Of a DNA stretch of 64,000 nt, positions 33,911 to 46,381 are shown piece after piece (positions within the stretch are counted from its first letter, which is position 1; each line of letters starts with the position of its first letter). A model generated the notes under the pieces. The model ran no database searches. It was not told where the DNA came from and saw only the letters and a list, made by a program, of their open reading frames with translations. The stretch lies in the NCBI GenBank assembly GCA_963930655.1, contig OZ005614.1, positions 1,116,001 through 1,180,000 on the forward strand. Reading direction: 5' to 3'. Position numbers and translations under genes: made by a program. Source of the DNA: Myrica gale (taxonomy: Eukaryota; Streptophyta; Magnoliopsida; Fagales; Myricaceae).

Positions 33911-35217
33911 GACCGCAAGTAATTGATATATTTTGAAAACTTGATGAGCTTTTTATTTCTTAATTATAATATATTTGGAAACCCATTAAATGTAATTGAT
34001 CATGATATATTTAAAAATATACGAGATAACTGAGCACTAGGATTCTAGAAAACTTTTAAATTAGGTAATTTTTAAATAGTTTTCTCTCTCTTCTATACCG
34101 TGGTGACCTGTGCAACGTTGGTAGCGGTTGGGAATATTGAGAAACGCCATAGGTGGTGCCAGTGAAGGTCATAACTGCCACGGGCACTGCCGTGCACAGC
34201 CCTACAGTAAAATGTCCAAACACTTGTGTTTACAAAAAGAAAACCTGGTCAAAAATCTACAAGGTTTACAACAACGACATTCTAATCTTTGAATATGACG
34301 TCATTGGCTATACTCATCAAGGGTGGATTCGACCCCTATTTTCTGGTGGTCATTGGCTCTATGGAGCTCGTGCACTATAAGGGTTTTGGGATTTTCATTG
34401 GCATCGATGGTGGTGGTCATGAAGGTGCTTGTGACAGTGAAGACAATGGCGACGGGTACATCGAGGAGGAGAGCACAGAACAGGATTACTGGTGTGGGGG
34501 ATAGCATGATTCTCTCGGTTCAGAGCGATAACCGAGTCCTTCGATATCGAATCGAATCTAGTGAGAAACAGGGAGAGTATGACTGGTGTAAAGAAAGAAA
34601 GTGGGATTCGGCGGAGGGGTCGGGCCGCACATACTCTTTGATCATCGCTGATCCTCCGGGTCCGATGCCAGTGGCGTTTAATGGTTTATTTATATTGAAG
34701 AGAGGACGGATCATAAAGATGTCGCCTATGTACATGAGGTACAATGTATCCGCTTAGGGGGGGAAAAAGTACAATGTATCCGAAAACTCAATCGTAGCCG
34801 TAGCTCGCAATTTCCGAGTTCATGATCGTGCAAATGGGATGGTTTTGATTTGAGTTGATGAAATTTCTAACATCGTACTCGTCGCGGTGTTCAATTTTCT
34901 GAACCATTTTGTGGGTTCTGGCAACAAATGTTGTCGGATTCTCGAAGGAGAATAGTGGATATCGTGATAGAGGTACACGTGGCAAGCATGCAATGTCGCA
35001 AGCCTACCGATCTTCTTGAGTACGAAGGTGAAATGCCTGGGCCTCACATATAAACGTACATATGTAACATTTTTAGCGTGCTAGTCTCGTGAAGGCTAAA
35101 AACGACTGAAAAGATAACAAGAACGGTTTTGCCGTTCGGCCTGATTGGTGGAACTTGGAAACCTGCTAAGCAGCCTCGTCTTAATGTTCTTAATAATTCC
35201 CTCCAAAGCCCACTTAC
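33911..35217. other. Intergenic, no supported gene
   Basis: A 144-codon frame at 34323-34757 overlaps shorter frames on both strands and shows no domain or splice context. A short insertion with flanking duplication lies at 34739-34782. Confidence 0.35.
34739..34782. repeat. Short insertion with 14-bp flanking duplication
   Basis: GTACAATGTATCCG at 34739-34752 and 34769-34782 flanks CTTAGGGGGGGAAAAA. The insert starts with CTTAG, as do others of this kind in the window. Confidence 0.65.
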
Positions 35218-35296
35218 GGAAGACGAGTCCCGCTAGATGCAGGCTTGGTCTGCTTCTCCACCCGATTACCTAGGAAAAAAAAAGGAAGACGAGTCC
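35218..35296 (+). mobile_element. Short poly(A)-tailed retroposon with 13-bp target duplication
   Basis: GGAAGACGAGTCC at 35218-35230 and 35284-35296 flanks a 53-bp insert that ends ATTACCTAGG plus nine A. This looks like a strongly 5'-truncated SINE or LINE copy. Confidence 0.7.
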
Positions 35297-35360
35297 ACAA
35301 ATCGAGTTTTTTTCTCTTCTTTCCGTTTCTGGAGGGAGACTTGACAGGTCAGAATTAAGT

Positions 35361-35797
35361 GAGGCTGCATAACCGAAATCCGGTCCATTTTTTAGGCCAA
35401 ATCGAAGGATCGGATCGGTCCAAATCGGTCCGGTTATATCATTTATGAGTGGACCAAATCGATTCTTTTTTCCTAAATATGATTTGCATAATGTTTTATA
35501 ACACTTTAGGAATTTGGGACTTATAATTATTTGAAAGGAAAGAGATTTGAGAATAGATCATTTAGATTAGAGTCTGGTCAAAGAATTTAAAACGCATAGT
35601 TTTAGGGTAAAAGTTTTCACTTTGTATAAACAAATACAAAATATATATATTTATTACTTATATTAATAAATCCGGTCTGGTCCGGACCGTCTCCCAAAAA
35701 ACTTGGACCGGACTGGATTTGTACTATTAAGACCACAAATCCAGTCTTTTCCAGTCCTATTTTGTGATCTAATTCAGTCTGATTTTGTTTAGCCATA
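35361..35797. mobile_element. Degraded hAT-type MITE of the CCGGACC family
   Basis: The left end GAGGCTGCATAACCG resembles the TAGGGCTGCACAACCG terminus of the copy at 16.6 kb. Inside are diverged GGTCCGG motifs (35400-35440 and 35670-35720) around an AT-rich core. The right end is poor (AGCCATA) and no target duplication remains. Confidence 0.5.
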
Positions 35798-36059
35798 TAA
35801 TTCAGGATAAGTAATAAGGGTAACTTTCCTACCACTTATGAGTGTTTTTTTTTTCTAAAATAAAAGAATGCATAACATTGATAAAATACAAATTTTATTA
35901 TCTAAATGCATAACAGAAATATGAGAGAAATAGACACAATTTATGAATCTTACACCATTTAATGTTACCTATATATGCCAACATTTAATACTGTCAATAT
36001 ATGACAATATAAGATTTCAGTCGATATAAACCTTAAAGTATAATTTATATCTATCTTCG

Positions 36060-36480
36060 AGGATAAATAAGGGTAAATTGCTCCGTACGTCTTTGGGGTA
36101 TTACTCTTTCCCAATTTCGTCCTCAGGATATTTTTTTCCTATAAAAAACACTGAAGTTTGGCCTAATTTTCAAAAGAGTTATACCGTAAACTTAATGGAG
36201 GGAAATGCACACGTGAAAATTGACAGCTCAATTTAAAAAATACCACTCAATCGCAATGTGACACGTGTTAGTAAAATAAAAAATAAAAAAAAATCTAAAA
36301 TGAATAAAAATATATATTTTTATTTTATTTGTTTAAAGAAAATAAAATGAAGGATCGGAGACCTCCCCCGATGAAGACCCCCTCCACGGACCCAGAACTA
36401 GGCGGCTAACGGAAGGAGGAGTACCACACCGAGAGCGACTCTGGGGCGGCTATGCGACCTCCCATCCCGCAACAGTGCAG
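36060..36480. mobile_element. Single arm related to the foldback element at 61.6 kb
   Basis: Shares the succession AATGTGACACGTGT, a run of AAATAAAAA, then GAAGGATCGG and a GC-rich CCCCC block with one arm of the 61.6-kb element. The opposite arm is not seen, so this is a partial copy. Confidence 0.5.
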
Positions 36481-37112
36481 GAAGCAATTTATCGGATAAA
36501 TAATTGCAAAATATCTCAATTAAATAAATAATACAAGATTCTATCTGCGAACAATCAATTCAACCCTACAATTTTTTGAAGCATCTCTCTTAAGAAATAT
36601 AGCTCCTAGGGCAGTGTGTATATCAAGTAACATAATTTATTTATTTTTCCCTTTTTTATTTACATTTACTATTAATTCTGTATCTCTAAAAACAACTGTC
36701 ATCTTTCCATTATTTTCTGTATCTCTGTTAAACTCTGCACTGTATGTCCATACTATGGACTCCATAGTAGCAATCTGCTCAACTCCTCAAGGTTACCCAT
36801 GGGCTACACGTTGACCTAATCAACTGAAGTCACGACTTGAACTCCATAACATGCTTGATTTGTTCTTTTTTCTTGAACTGGAAATAGAAAACACTTGTCA
36901 AACATTTACATAGGAGAATAAAGTTTACATTTATAGCTAAAATTTTTTCCAGCACTCCCGCAAAAAGAACCCCCATTAGATGTTTGGATAAGATTCTCAA
37001 GAAAATAATTGAGAATACATGTTTTGCGGCATCTTTTCCTTGTGAAATAGCAGTACTGAAACTGCTCTGCTTCGACTAAGAACTGGAAATTGGTTGGAAT
37101 ACGAGGGAGTTT

Positions 37113-37640
37113 GTGTCACGGCTGATGATGAACGCTTCTGGGAGGGACCCACGGATTATAGTTACAAAGGGGGAAAATGCGGAGCCGACACGTCAACGCG
37201 TACAGCCAATACGGCGAGTTGAGCTACGCGTAAAGATTAGCGAAGGAGAGAAATGTTCCTCCACAATGATTTGTTTATCGCCACGTGGCAAGTCTATCAA
37301 CTACCAATACCGGAGACCAGTATCCGGGTTCGGTTGGGCCTTATCGTTTTGGATCTCAATTATAAGTCCATTAATCAGGCCCATGGGTGATAAAACGACA
37401 CGTAGAAGTTTTTATCTAATATCATAGATGTTAAGTGAGTGGGCGATCTTCTCATCCAATAGGATGGCTGGGCCTTTTACTGGGGGTAACTTTCGATGGT
37501 TGGCCCAACTTTTAGCTGAACATGGGCCCTGTAGAAGGTCGGTAAGTCCAGGGCTAGACATGAAAGCTACAGAGAATCGAATATGGGCCCAACTTAATAC
37601 TTTTTTCTTCTTCTTCTCTCTCTCTCTGTTTTCCTCCTCG
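37113..37640 (+). promoter_or_regulatory. Orphan promoter-like stretch: site II cluster and G-box
   Basis: Six TGGGCC/GGCCCA sites (37335, 37378, 37469, 37502, 37523 and 37584) fall within 257 bp, after a perfect GCCACGTGGC palindrome at 37280-37289 and other ACGT cores. A CT-rich leader-like run follows at 37600-37640. Such site II clusters mark promoters of plant housekeeping genes, yet no gene follows on either strand. Confidence 0.4.
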
Positions 37641-38565
37641 AGTGGCTGCCGAAGTAGTGCGACAAGTTAATAAATTATTGCGTTATAAGAATGTAAAGTC
37701 TTTATTGATTGAGAAATGTGAAAGGGAAATATTTTTCTGAAGAAGTTGGTGTAAGGGAGGCAACGGCATGCAGCCGGTGAGCGTCTAATTGCAGTGCCAT
37801 TAATATGAGCAAGTCAGAACTCAGTGTCTGAAAGCGCACACAATAATTGTCTGAAACAATTTCAACCCTTTTACATCGCCTTTGTTGACATTTTGAGGTT
37901 GCCCCCAATGCATACTTTTATGTACAAGTTGATGAATACTTTTTGAAAGTGTCTAAAAGTGTATAGTATTTTGACCCCAGAGACTAGAGATACATGTGAA
38001 AATCTCCTCCACCCCTTCCATTCGTGCCTACCACAACGACCTCTTGGCTCTTAACCATTTTAATAATTAATTGCATTATCACTTTGGAAGTTATTAATTA
38101 CTAGTAGCAGTGATATTCTTGATTAAGCTTACTTATTTCTTGTTGAATTTAATACCCACACCACATGACATAAGGGATTTGATTCATATAATATTTTATC
38201 AATTAAATTAAGCACTTAATTACAGACATTAATAATGATACCGAAGTCGATTTGCATGAGTGAGATATTCTAATATCATATTGGAAGAAAGATTCACTTG
38301 TTTTACCTTATCTCAAAATCATCAACCCAACATAGGAAGAGCAAAAAAATAAGAAAAATATTGTATGAAGTGGTTGCACCAATCGAGATCTATTGTCTAT
38401 ATATTGATAGCACGTGTACGTACTGGCATTGGTGCTTCTAACATTAATATGGCCACACATTCACGTACTAATGGTACGTACTATATATATCGCAGGGATA
38501 AAAGAAATCGATCCAATTGTGAACCAAAGCAGGCCATGTCTTGTGATTTTTGACATCATATATAT

Positions 38566-38968
38566 TAGGGTTGTTCAAAATACCAGCCAATCCGGACCGG
38601 ACCGGATCGGACCGGTTTTGGACAAAACCGGTTGAAATTTTTGAAACCGGGTTGACCGGATCGGTAAACCGGTGTATTCCGGTCCGGTTCCGGGTTACCC
38701 TCATGAAAATCGGGGACCGGACCGGAGTATACCTCTCCAAACTAGAAATTGGCCCAAAATAGCACGGGCCAACCCCAAAAACGGCCCAAAATGGCATGAC
38801 CCAACCCAAAATCGTATGGTCCAAACCGATCCAAACTGGACAGGGCAAAACCGGGGACCGGACCGGACCGAACCGAACCAATCATATGACCGGTCCGATC
38901 TGGTTCGGTCTATATACTCTACAAAATGGCCGGTTTGACCGGCCCGGACCGAAACTTAGACAGCCCTA
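38566..38968. mobile_element. hAT-type MITE rich in CCGGACCGG repeats
   Basis: A 403-bp element with ends TAGGGTTGTTC and GACAGCCCTA, and dense GGACCGGACC motifs on both sides. Flanking ATATATAT at 38558-38565 and 38969-38976 fits an 8-bp duplication, although in low-complexity sequence. Same family as the 16.6-kb copy. Confidence 0.8.
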
Positions 38969-39017
38969 ATATATATATATATATATATGGAGAGAGTGAG
39001 AGAGAGAGAGAGAGAGG
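38967..39017. repeat. (AT)n-(GA)n microsatellite
   Basis: An AT run followed by a GA run, starting at the right edge of the hAT element. Confidence 0.9.
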
Positions 39018-40156
39018 GTTTACGTGGTACAGAATATCATGACTCTTAACGGCATCATGACTACAGCTAGCAGCTCCGGGCATTGCAGGTAGAAGCTGGT
39101 AGAAAATGTTAAATTAATTGCAGATCATGTGCATGGTCTAATCCCCAAAACATAAACATCTGGCGAACTTCAAGCAAGATTTATGGTATCACCGGACCGA
39201 CGGTACTTCAGATAATTATTGTCTCTATTTGTCATGTGGGATAATGACAAATTTATGCTTCATCAAGTAAATGATGAAGAACATTGATCCTATTGGTTGT
39301 GGGCTAATCTCAGTGTCTTGAGATTGGCAGACAATTTGAGCACGTCCAGAAAGAGCGAAGATAAACTTGCTCAGAATAGATTGGTATTTCGGCTGTAGTG
39401 AGGGTACACTTTTGTCATTTTACAAATTGCCAAAAATAGCTAGAAATTTGTTTATTTAATTTTTGTTTTCTAAAATATTGGTTTTCTTTACAATAATTAC
39501 CCCCTGCATGATCTCAGCAGAAGACAACGAACATCAATGCTGGCCTGTTCCTTGGTGTTCTTTTTTAAAATCTTAAAGAATGTCGACCCATGCATCACCC
39601 ATACATGCATGTGAGTTTGTCAAACTTTTCCTGAATGCCCAACGCGGTGCTGCATGCGCAAAATACTCCCACCAGCATTCCGATCTCCAAGTCACATTCT
39701 TTTCCAAATACATATTATATATATGGACCAGATCGCACTAAATCCCTTTCGAGTTTCAAAACCAGCTATTGAAAGTTGAAACAGATGAACTCAAAGGAAC
39801 GAGTAAAAGGGCTTCGTTAAGGAAGTTAACAACTCTAGAAATATGCGTTTTCTAAACTCCAACCGTGCTCTACGAGTGATGTCAGGGTAATATCACCAGC
39901 CATTTAGAGCTTTAGAACTGCATCTTCAGACGTCAGACTAATCTGCTCAACATTGTCTCCTCGTCTTTGCCATGTTGTAGATCAAATATGAAATATCCGA
40001 TTCAGAGGGTGCCCGATTGATGTTTTTAAAATTGAACCAAACAGAATCTGGATCAGCCTTCTTGAACTGATTGTTTCCGAAGCGTGGGCCCCTATGTTCT
40101 TCATGGGGGAGGAAATAACACCCTCAGAAATCTTAAGCCAAGTTACAATCCACCGG

Positions 40157-40202
40157 TGAATGTCTCGTGTTTTTTTTTCTAAGCAATGAATGTCTCGTGT
40201 TT
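40157..40202. repeat. Short poly-T insertion with about 16-bp flanking duplication
   Basis: TGAATGTCTCGTGTTT occurs at 40157-40172 and 40187-40202 with a short insert that reads TTGCTTAG plus an A-run on the minus strand. Confidence 0.65.
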
Positions 40203-40511
40203 AACTGTACAAGTCAGAGTCTTTTGAAGAGGTTTGCCCTACATATTCCCACCATTACGCCTTAGCTGTAATTGCGATATCCTGCCGGTCCGGATTCGCC
40301 GCATGCGTTTGCGGGATCAGCAGGCCTGCTATAAGCAGTACTCTATAGTCTATTCATGTGAACGATCAAACGTAGAGGAACAGACAAAATCCCGGTTAAT
40401 GTTGTGGAGTATCGCATCTCCATGAAGGCTGACAGCTTCATAAATTCGCACTATGTGGGCTTTAGAGGGGCTAATAGGGGAAAGAAAAAGGGTCTCTACT
40501 CTCTACTCTCT

Positions 40512-40582
40512 AGTTACTTGGTCTTACTTAGAAAAAAAAAAGTTACTTGGTCTTTTTTTTTTCTAAGCAGTTACTTGAGCTT
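40512..40582. repeat. Double short insertion: three copies of a 14-bp target
   Basis: AGTTACTTGGTCTT is present at 40512-40525 and 40541-40554, with a two-mismatch copy at 40569-40582. The first gap holds ACTTAG plus A9; the second holds the reverse complement (minus strand GCTTAG plus A8). The same kind of insert therefore landed twice at one site in opposite orientations. Confidence 0.75.
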
Positions 40583-43500
40583 TTTTTTAGTTTCCCAAAA
40601 AAGCCAGTTCCTTGACCTGGGGAAGTTCACGACTGTTGACCTTTAGTCCGAAGAATATCTGTGCGATTTTCCGCAAAAAGCAGTGGCGGAAAGCTTCCAC
40701 TTATAGTTCACAGACCAATCAGTGCATTCCGGCCAAATGATCTTACTTGTTTTTTTTAAACATGGTATTAGTGTTGATAAAGAGTGGAGATAGATAATTT
40801 TGAATACATTTTTTATATTTATTTTGAATAAAATAGATATTTTAATGGAGAGTGAGAAAATTTTGTATAGTTATTTTATTATGATGAGTTCTCAAACATA
40901 AGATAATATAAAGGGTAGTATAGAAAAGCAATTAGCAGTAACCATGTTGTGTATACATTAATTATTTTGGTTTGATTTGTTCTATACTTCAAATCTGTAA
41001 ATCCTTACACCATTGACCTTTGCATAATTCTAATCGATTAGAAAACCCCCCAGAACAGTAAGGCACTTGCAGTCTTGCCCTAAGATTCCACTGTTATTGG
41101 CTGCTCATGCTTAATTTTTCTGCTCGACATTTTTTTTAACAGGGAAAATAGTGTTTAGTATTCACGTAATTCACGAGAGGAAAAGCGACACATTAAAAAT
41201 AATCGGCTTTGAAGATTTAAAGATGACTTCTCATGAAAGCTGAGAGAACTTCTGATGCTCTTTGATCGATGATGCATATCAAATAAAACAATATTTTCTG
41301 CTATAAAATCTTGCTCTGTCATTGCAGGTATATTTCTTTGGATTTGTTATTGTTGCGTGACAACATTAGTTGATGGGTGAGTCTTCTCAACCCAAAAGTT
41401 AATTCAATAGGTAAGACTTTTCATCACAATTATATATAAACTTATCCTATTAACTCTTTTCAAAATCGATATGAGACTAATCCCAACAATAATGTCTGTC
41501 ATCCAATCAATGACTGGTTTTTTTTTTTTACTAAGTGGGCAGCTTAAAAAAAGTTTTTCTGGGTGATCCCAACTTCCTATTCGCTTTAGGTTGTTTTGTT
41601 GAGACATAACTTTTGTTTTATATATGCCTCCCTCAGGCCGGTTTTCCTCTTTGTTAATGATTGAAGAATCGTTGCTTAGAAAGAAAGAAAGAAAAATTCA
41701 ATTGGCGACTGCTGGCAAGTTGGTTGACTGACTATATATGTTCAAAGATTAGATACAAAATCACACTTATATCGACCAGGGATTATCTGGGACAAAAAAG
41801 TGACGTTAGGTGTGACTCTTTGTTCTGTAGAGATATATAGTGCAGCATTACACATATATTACCCTGCAACGAACTGAATGAAGTTGTCCTATTTCACCTC
41901 TTTGAAAAATGAAAAAGAAAAACATATAAACGTCATCATACACTAATATAATATAATATAATCTTGAGGCTGTGTAATTAGAAGCCATTCCCTATATATA
42001 TTTTTCGCATAAAGACAAAAATCCGATATATTGAACTCACATGAGTAGTCCCCGATTAACATACAAGTAAATTTAAGAGAAGTAAGCGTAGAAATCTACC
42101 ACTTCCGACTTACTATTTATGTTACCGAATCTAAGACCGCGTGCATAAATCATAAGGTTCTTACGACAAGGGCATCAGCTGTGGGTGCCTGCACTTTCTC
42201 ATTCCCTACCATAAGCAAAAGAATCGATCAGCTTCCTTTCGGCCTCATCTTCTTCCGAAAAAGATACACTAAAGGTATTGATCATTGATCATGACAACAA
42301 GCTGGAGGAGCGAAGCCAAGTAGCAGTCCAGTTTCTGGATGAACGTTTAAATGAGGACACATGCACCAGTCCAAATTGCTTGCAACAGAACCCTACCCGG
42401 AAGGGTATGACTTTGTGTGCAGAAACTTCCAACCCCTCCCCAACTCTCCTCCAACTTGCAATAAATTATTCCAACTACTACCATTCAATACGAAGTCCCC
42501 GTCTTCAAAGATGGTTGAAAAAACGCAGAACAAAATATTAAAAAAGAAAAATATACTCTTCCGGAACCGAAATACGACTTTGGCAAGGCGGACACTAACA
42601 CGATTCACAGAAATTGTAGTATACTCGTAAGAAGCAAGAACATAATGACAAGAATGATTTTTAGTAATTATTCTATAATTTGTAAATACAATCTAATTAG
42701 GATAGGTTTTAGACAGCTAGTTAGTATGTTTTGTTTTAACGTTATTGTTTGGAAAGATCATTGAATTTAATTTCCTTCTGGTCAAATATGATAGTTAGCA
42801 AATAGTCATCTCATAATCCCACCAAAACCTCAAAAAGTCATCTCGTAATTAGAAGCTTTGTCTTCATTTTTCATGCCTTGTGTTAAATTAACCACGTTGC
42901 ATAAGCGAAACTCTTTTCAACGGTTCGTTTTAGATTAAAAAAATTCCAATTAGTGAGATTTACCTTTTTCTGAGATTAGGGAAAAGAAAAAAGAAAAAAA
43001 AAACCTCTCCTAGAAAGTCATTGGATCTGTCAACGTCCATAAACAGATGTATAAACCAGAGAGACCGATGTCTGAAAATTCACTTTTTTTCTTCGATCTC
43101 ACCAATAGATGAGGTAAGAGCTACCTTCCTCTGGTGTATACTCGAGTCTCCTTTGTTTGTGTGAGTATCGCTTTCTGTTATCCATTTGTTTTTGTTTTTT
43201 GTGAGATACATCTCGTGAATGTAGTTCCCTTTATATAAGTTTTCTGAGTTTCCGCAACTTGCTCTCATGCCATGGCCAATTATGTATTACCTATTGGCTG
43301 TGATTCTTCACTTCCTCATCTGGACATCTAGTCAACTGGGTGGCTCTTTTTCGATTCATGGCTAAGTGAAGCGCACCCATTCGCTGACACCGTCTATTCT
43401 TACCTTAGCCTTCAGTTCAAGTGGGCGGTTCTCTCTCAATTATTGGCCAAGCGACGAGGACCCATTAGTGGTCGCTATCAAATTTCTTTCTTTTCTGGTC

Positions 43501-43945
43501 TTTGGTGTTCTTCAAATGTTCCCTTGTATTGTTTCTTAATTATATGAATTTTTGGGCCTCTCGATCTGTGTAGCCAAAGTCTTGTTTAGGAATGGAGAAG
43601 AATTGGGCGGATGGAAAAGCTGAGCGGACTCCGTATGTATAATTGGGAATAGATTAGGCAGTTCATCTGGGGTTGTCTTCTTCGCACCTCATCTTTCCCG
43701 AAGTTTTAGCTGAATCTAAGACTACTACTCTGCTTGACTTGTCTTGTTCCTCATTTCGTTACCGTGTTTTAGTTTTAAGGTTTTCGGTGCTGTCTTCGAA
43801 TGCGATTTTGGCTAGTCAATTCTGTTATTTTGATTGGCTTTTTCATGAGTTGTCTGCTTTTTATTGGTAACTCAATTCTCTTCTTCCAGAACTTTTGATC
43901 CTCCCAAGTCTGGGTGAATTGAGTTTTAAGTTCTTGGAGCAAGAC

Positions 43946-46381
43946 ATGGAGACTTGGGGCTTCTTTCGCTTCACGGGCTTTGTGTTGTTGTTTGTTCTCT
44001 TCCTGACTGGAAAATGTTTGGCTAGTATTCAAACCATCGGAACTATTCAGCCTGGGTTTCAAGCGTCTCAGATGGCATTCATTGATAACAGCGGACTATT
44101 TCTTTTATCCAACAAAACGAAATTTGCTCTTGGCTTCGTCACTACCTCAGATGTCACATTGCTCCTCCTAGTAATCGTTCACATGGAGAGTTCAACAGTA
44201 GTCTGGACTGCAAATAGAGGTTCCCCAGTTGCAAATTCCGATGATTTTGTGTTCGATGAAAAGGGTAGCGTGTTCTTGCGAAAAGGAGACAGTGTGGTTT
44301 GGTCAGCGGAAACCGGTGGCAAAGAAGCAACTGCAATGGAATTGCAGGACTCGGGGAATTTGGTTTTGCTTGGCAATGGAAGCAGAGTAATTTGGCAGAG
44401 TTTTAGTCATCCCACGGATACCTTATTGTCAAACCAAGATTTTGTTGTAGGACTGACACTCGTAAGCGATCCTAGCCCTAGTAACTTGACTTACATTCTC
44501 GAGATAAATTCGGGCGATTTGATACTTTCTGCAGGTTTTCAACCTCCACAGCCTTATTGGTCTATGGGAACGGACAACAGAAAGACTATCAATAAAGATG
44601 GTGGTGTCGTCACTGCGGCATCTCTCAATGCAAATTCATGGAGGTTCTATGATAAAAACAGAGTCCTGCTTTGGCAGTTTATTTTTTCGGACAACGCTGA
44701 CACAAATGCCACTTGGATTGCAGTCTTGGGAAATGATGGTTTTATCTCTTTCTATAATCTCCAAGATGGGCAGTCAAGTAGTGCTTCACCAACAAAAATA
44801 CCAAGCGACCAATGCAGCACCCCAGAACCTTGTGGTGCTTACTACGTTTGTTTCAGTGGCAACAAGTGTCAGTGCCCCTCTGTTCTTAACTCCCTTCAAA
44901 ATTGCAACAGTGGGATTGTCTCCCCATGTGATCCATCGAAGGGTCGGACGGAGCTTGTAACTGCTGGGAATGGGCTCAACTACTTTGCACTGGGGTTCCT
45001 TCCGCCCTCTTCTAAGTCTGATTTGGACAGTTGCAAAGCGTCCTGTGTTGGTAACTGCTCATGCCTCGCTTTATTCTTCAAAAACAGTACACAAGATTGC
45101 TATCTGTTTGACAGGATAGGTAGCTTCCAGAACTCTGATCAGGGCTCTGAGTTTGTTTCATACATTAAGGTCTTGAGTGGTGCAGGGCATGGAAGCAGCC
45201 AAAAACGCTTCCCATATGTTGTCGTTATAGCTATTTCAACGACACTGGTAATCCTTGGTCTGCTTTATGTAGGATTTCGATTCTACAGAAAAAATAAAAG
45301 ATTTCCCGACTCTCCTCATGTGTCATCAGAAGAGGATAATTTTTTCGAGAACTTATCCGGGATGCCAATCCGTTTTACTTACAGAGATCTTCAAACTGCA
45401 ACTGATAACTTTTCTGTGAAGCTTGGGCAAGGAGGTTTTGGCTCAGTGTACCAAGGGGCTCTCCATGATGGAACTAGAGTGGCCGTGAAGAAGTTGGAAG
45501 GCATTGGACAAGGGAAGAAGGAGTTTCGAGCAGAAGTTAGCACCATTGGCAGCATCCATCATCTCCACTTGGTTAGGATCAAAGGCTTCTGTGCTGAAGG
45601 GACTCATCGACTTCTTGCTTATGAGTACATGGCAAATGGGTCTTTAGATAGATGGATATTCAGGAAAAACAAGAACGAGTTCGCATTGGATTGGGACACC
45701 AGATTCAATATTGCGTTAGGAACAGCAAAAGGTCTGGCTTACCTCCATGAAGATTGTGATGCGAAGATTGTCCACTGTGATATAAAACCTGAAAATGTGC
45801 TTCTTGACGAAAAATTCCATGCCAAAGTGTCAGATTTCGGTTTATCTAAGCTAATGACTCGAGAACAAAGCCACGTTTTCACGACCCTAAGGGGCACCAG
45901 GGGGTACCTTGCACCAGAGTGGATCACAAACTATGCCATATCAGAGAAGAGTGATGTTTATAGCTATGGGATGGTGTTATTAGAAATCATTGCTGGGAGA
46001 AAAAACTTTGATGCAACGGAAACTTCAGAGAAATCCCATTTCCCCTCCTATGCTTTTAAGATGTTGGAAGAAGGGAAATTGAGAGACATCCTCGATTCAA
46101 GGGTGCAGATAGATGTAAACGATGAGAGAGTTCTCACTGCCATCAAGGTTGCATTGTGGTGCATACAGGAGGATATGCATCTTAGGCCATCAATGACCAA
46201 AGTTGTCCAAATGCTCGAGGGTCTCTGTTCTGTTCCTGAGCCTCCGACTTCCTCTCCACTGGGTTCTCGCATGTATTCAAGTTTCTTTAAATCAATCAGT
46301 GAGGAAGGCACTTCCTCAGGACCATCCGACTGCACTAGTGATACCTATCTTTCCGCCGTGCGGCTTTCTGGCCCAAGATAA
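43946..46381 (+). CDS. SD25: G-type lectin S-receptor-like Ser/Thr kinase SD2-5
   Basis: A plasma-membrane receptor kinase of the S-domain-2 group. One exon, 811 residues from METWGFFRF; in-frame codons upstream lack an ATG. A signal peptide covers about 1-25. The bulb-lectin domain follows (VVWTANRGSPVANSD, ESNGNLV-like DSGNLVLLGN, FSHPTDTLL). A Cys-rich EGF/PAN-like part (CSTPEPCGAYYVC, DSCKASCVGNCSCLALFF) precedes a single membrane helix at about 423-446. The kinase is complete: GQGGFGSVYQ (about 492), VAVKK (about 511), HCDIKPEN (about 610), DFGLSK (about 629), APEW. The catalytic loop is HCD rather than HRD, so it is a non-RD kinase, as is usual for this group. The C-terminus SAVRLSGPR is a family hallmark. 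Position before APX6 matches At4g32300. Confidence 0.95.
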   Translation: METWGFFRFTGFVLLFVLFLTGKCLASIQTIGTIQPGFQASQMAFIDNSGLFLLSNKTKFALGFVTTSDVTLLLLVIVHMESSTVVWTANRGSPVANSDDFVFDEKGSVFLRKGDSVVWSAETGGKEATAMELQDSGNLVLLGNGSRVIWQSFSHPTDTLLSNQDFVVGLTLVSDPSPSNLTYILEINSGDLILSAGFQPPQPYWSMGTDNRKTINKDGGVVTAASLNANSWRFYDKNRVLLWQFIFSDNADTNATWIAVLGNDGFISFYNLQDGQSSSASPTKIPSDQCSTPEPCGAYYVCFSGNKCQCPSVLNSLQNCNSGIVSPCDPSKGRTELVTAGNGLNYFALGFLPPSSKSDLDSCKASCVGNCSCLALFFKNSTQDCYLFDRIGSFQNSDQGSEFVSYIKVLSGAGHGSSQKRFPYVVVIAISTTLVILGLLYVGFRFYRKNKRFPDSPHVSSEEDNFFENLSGMPIRFTYRDLQTATDNFSVKLGQGGFGSVYQGALHDGTRVAVKKLEGIGQGKKEFRAEVSTIGSIHHLHLVRIKGFCAEGTHRLLAYEYMANGSLDRWIFRKNKNEFALDWDTRFNIALGTAKGLAYLHEDCDAKIVHCDIKPENVLLDEKFHAKVSDFGLSKLMTREQSHVFTTLRGTRGYLAPEWITNYAISEKSDVYSYGMVLLEIIAGRKNFDATETSEKSHFPSYAFKMLEEGKLRDILDSRVQIDVNDERVLTAIKVALWCIQEDMHLRPSMTKVVQMLEGLCSVPEPPTSSPLGSRMYSSFFKSISEEGTSSGPSDCTSDTYLSAVRLSGPR

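Larger units (their letters stand above)
39018..43945. other. Intergenic, no supported gene
   Basis: About 4.9 kb of AT-rich sequence before SD2-5. It holds two short-insertion sites (40157-40202 and 40512-40582). The last few hundred bases are the SD2-5 promoter and leader; TTCTTCCAG ending at 43890 could be a leader-intron acceptor. The gene expected here from Arabidopsis order (a core-2/I-branching family protein) was not found. Confidence 0.4.

Noticed and set aside
34323..34757. 144-codon open frame in the gene-poor stretch
   Set aside because: No recognisable domain, overlapping frames on both strands, and no splice or promoter context.
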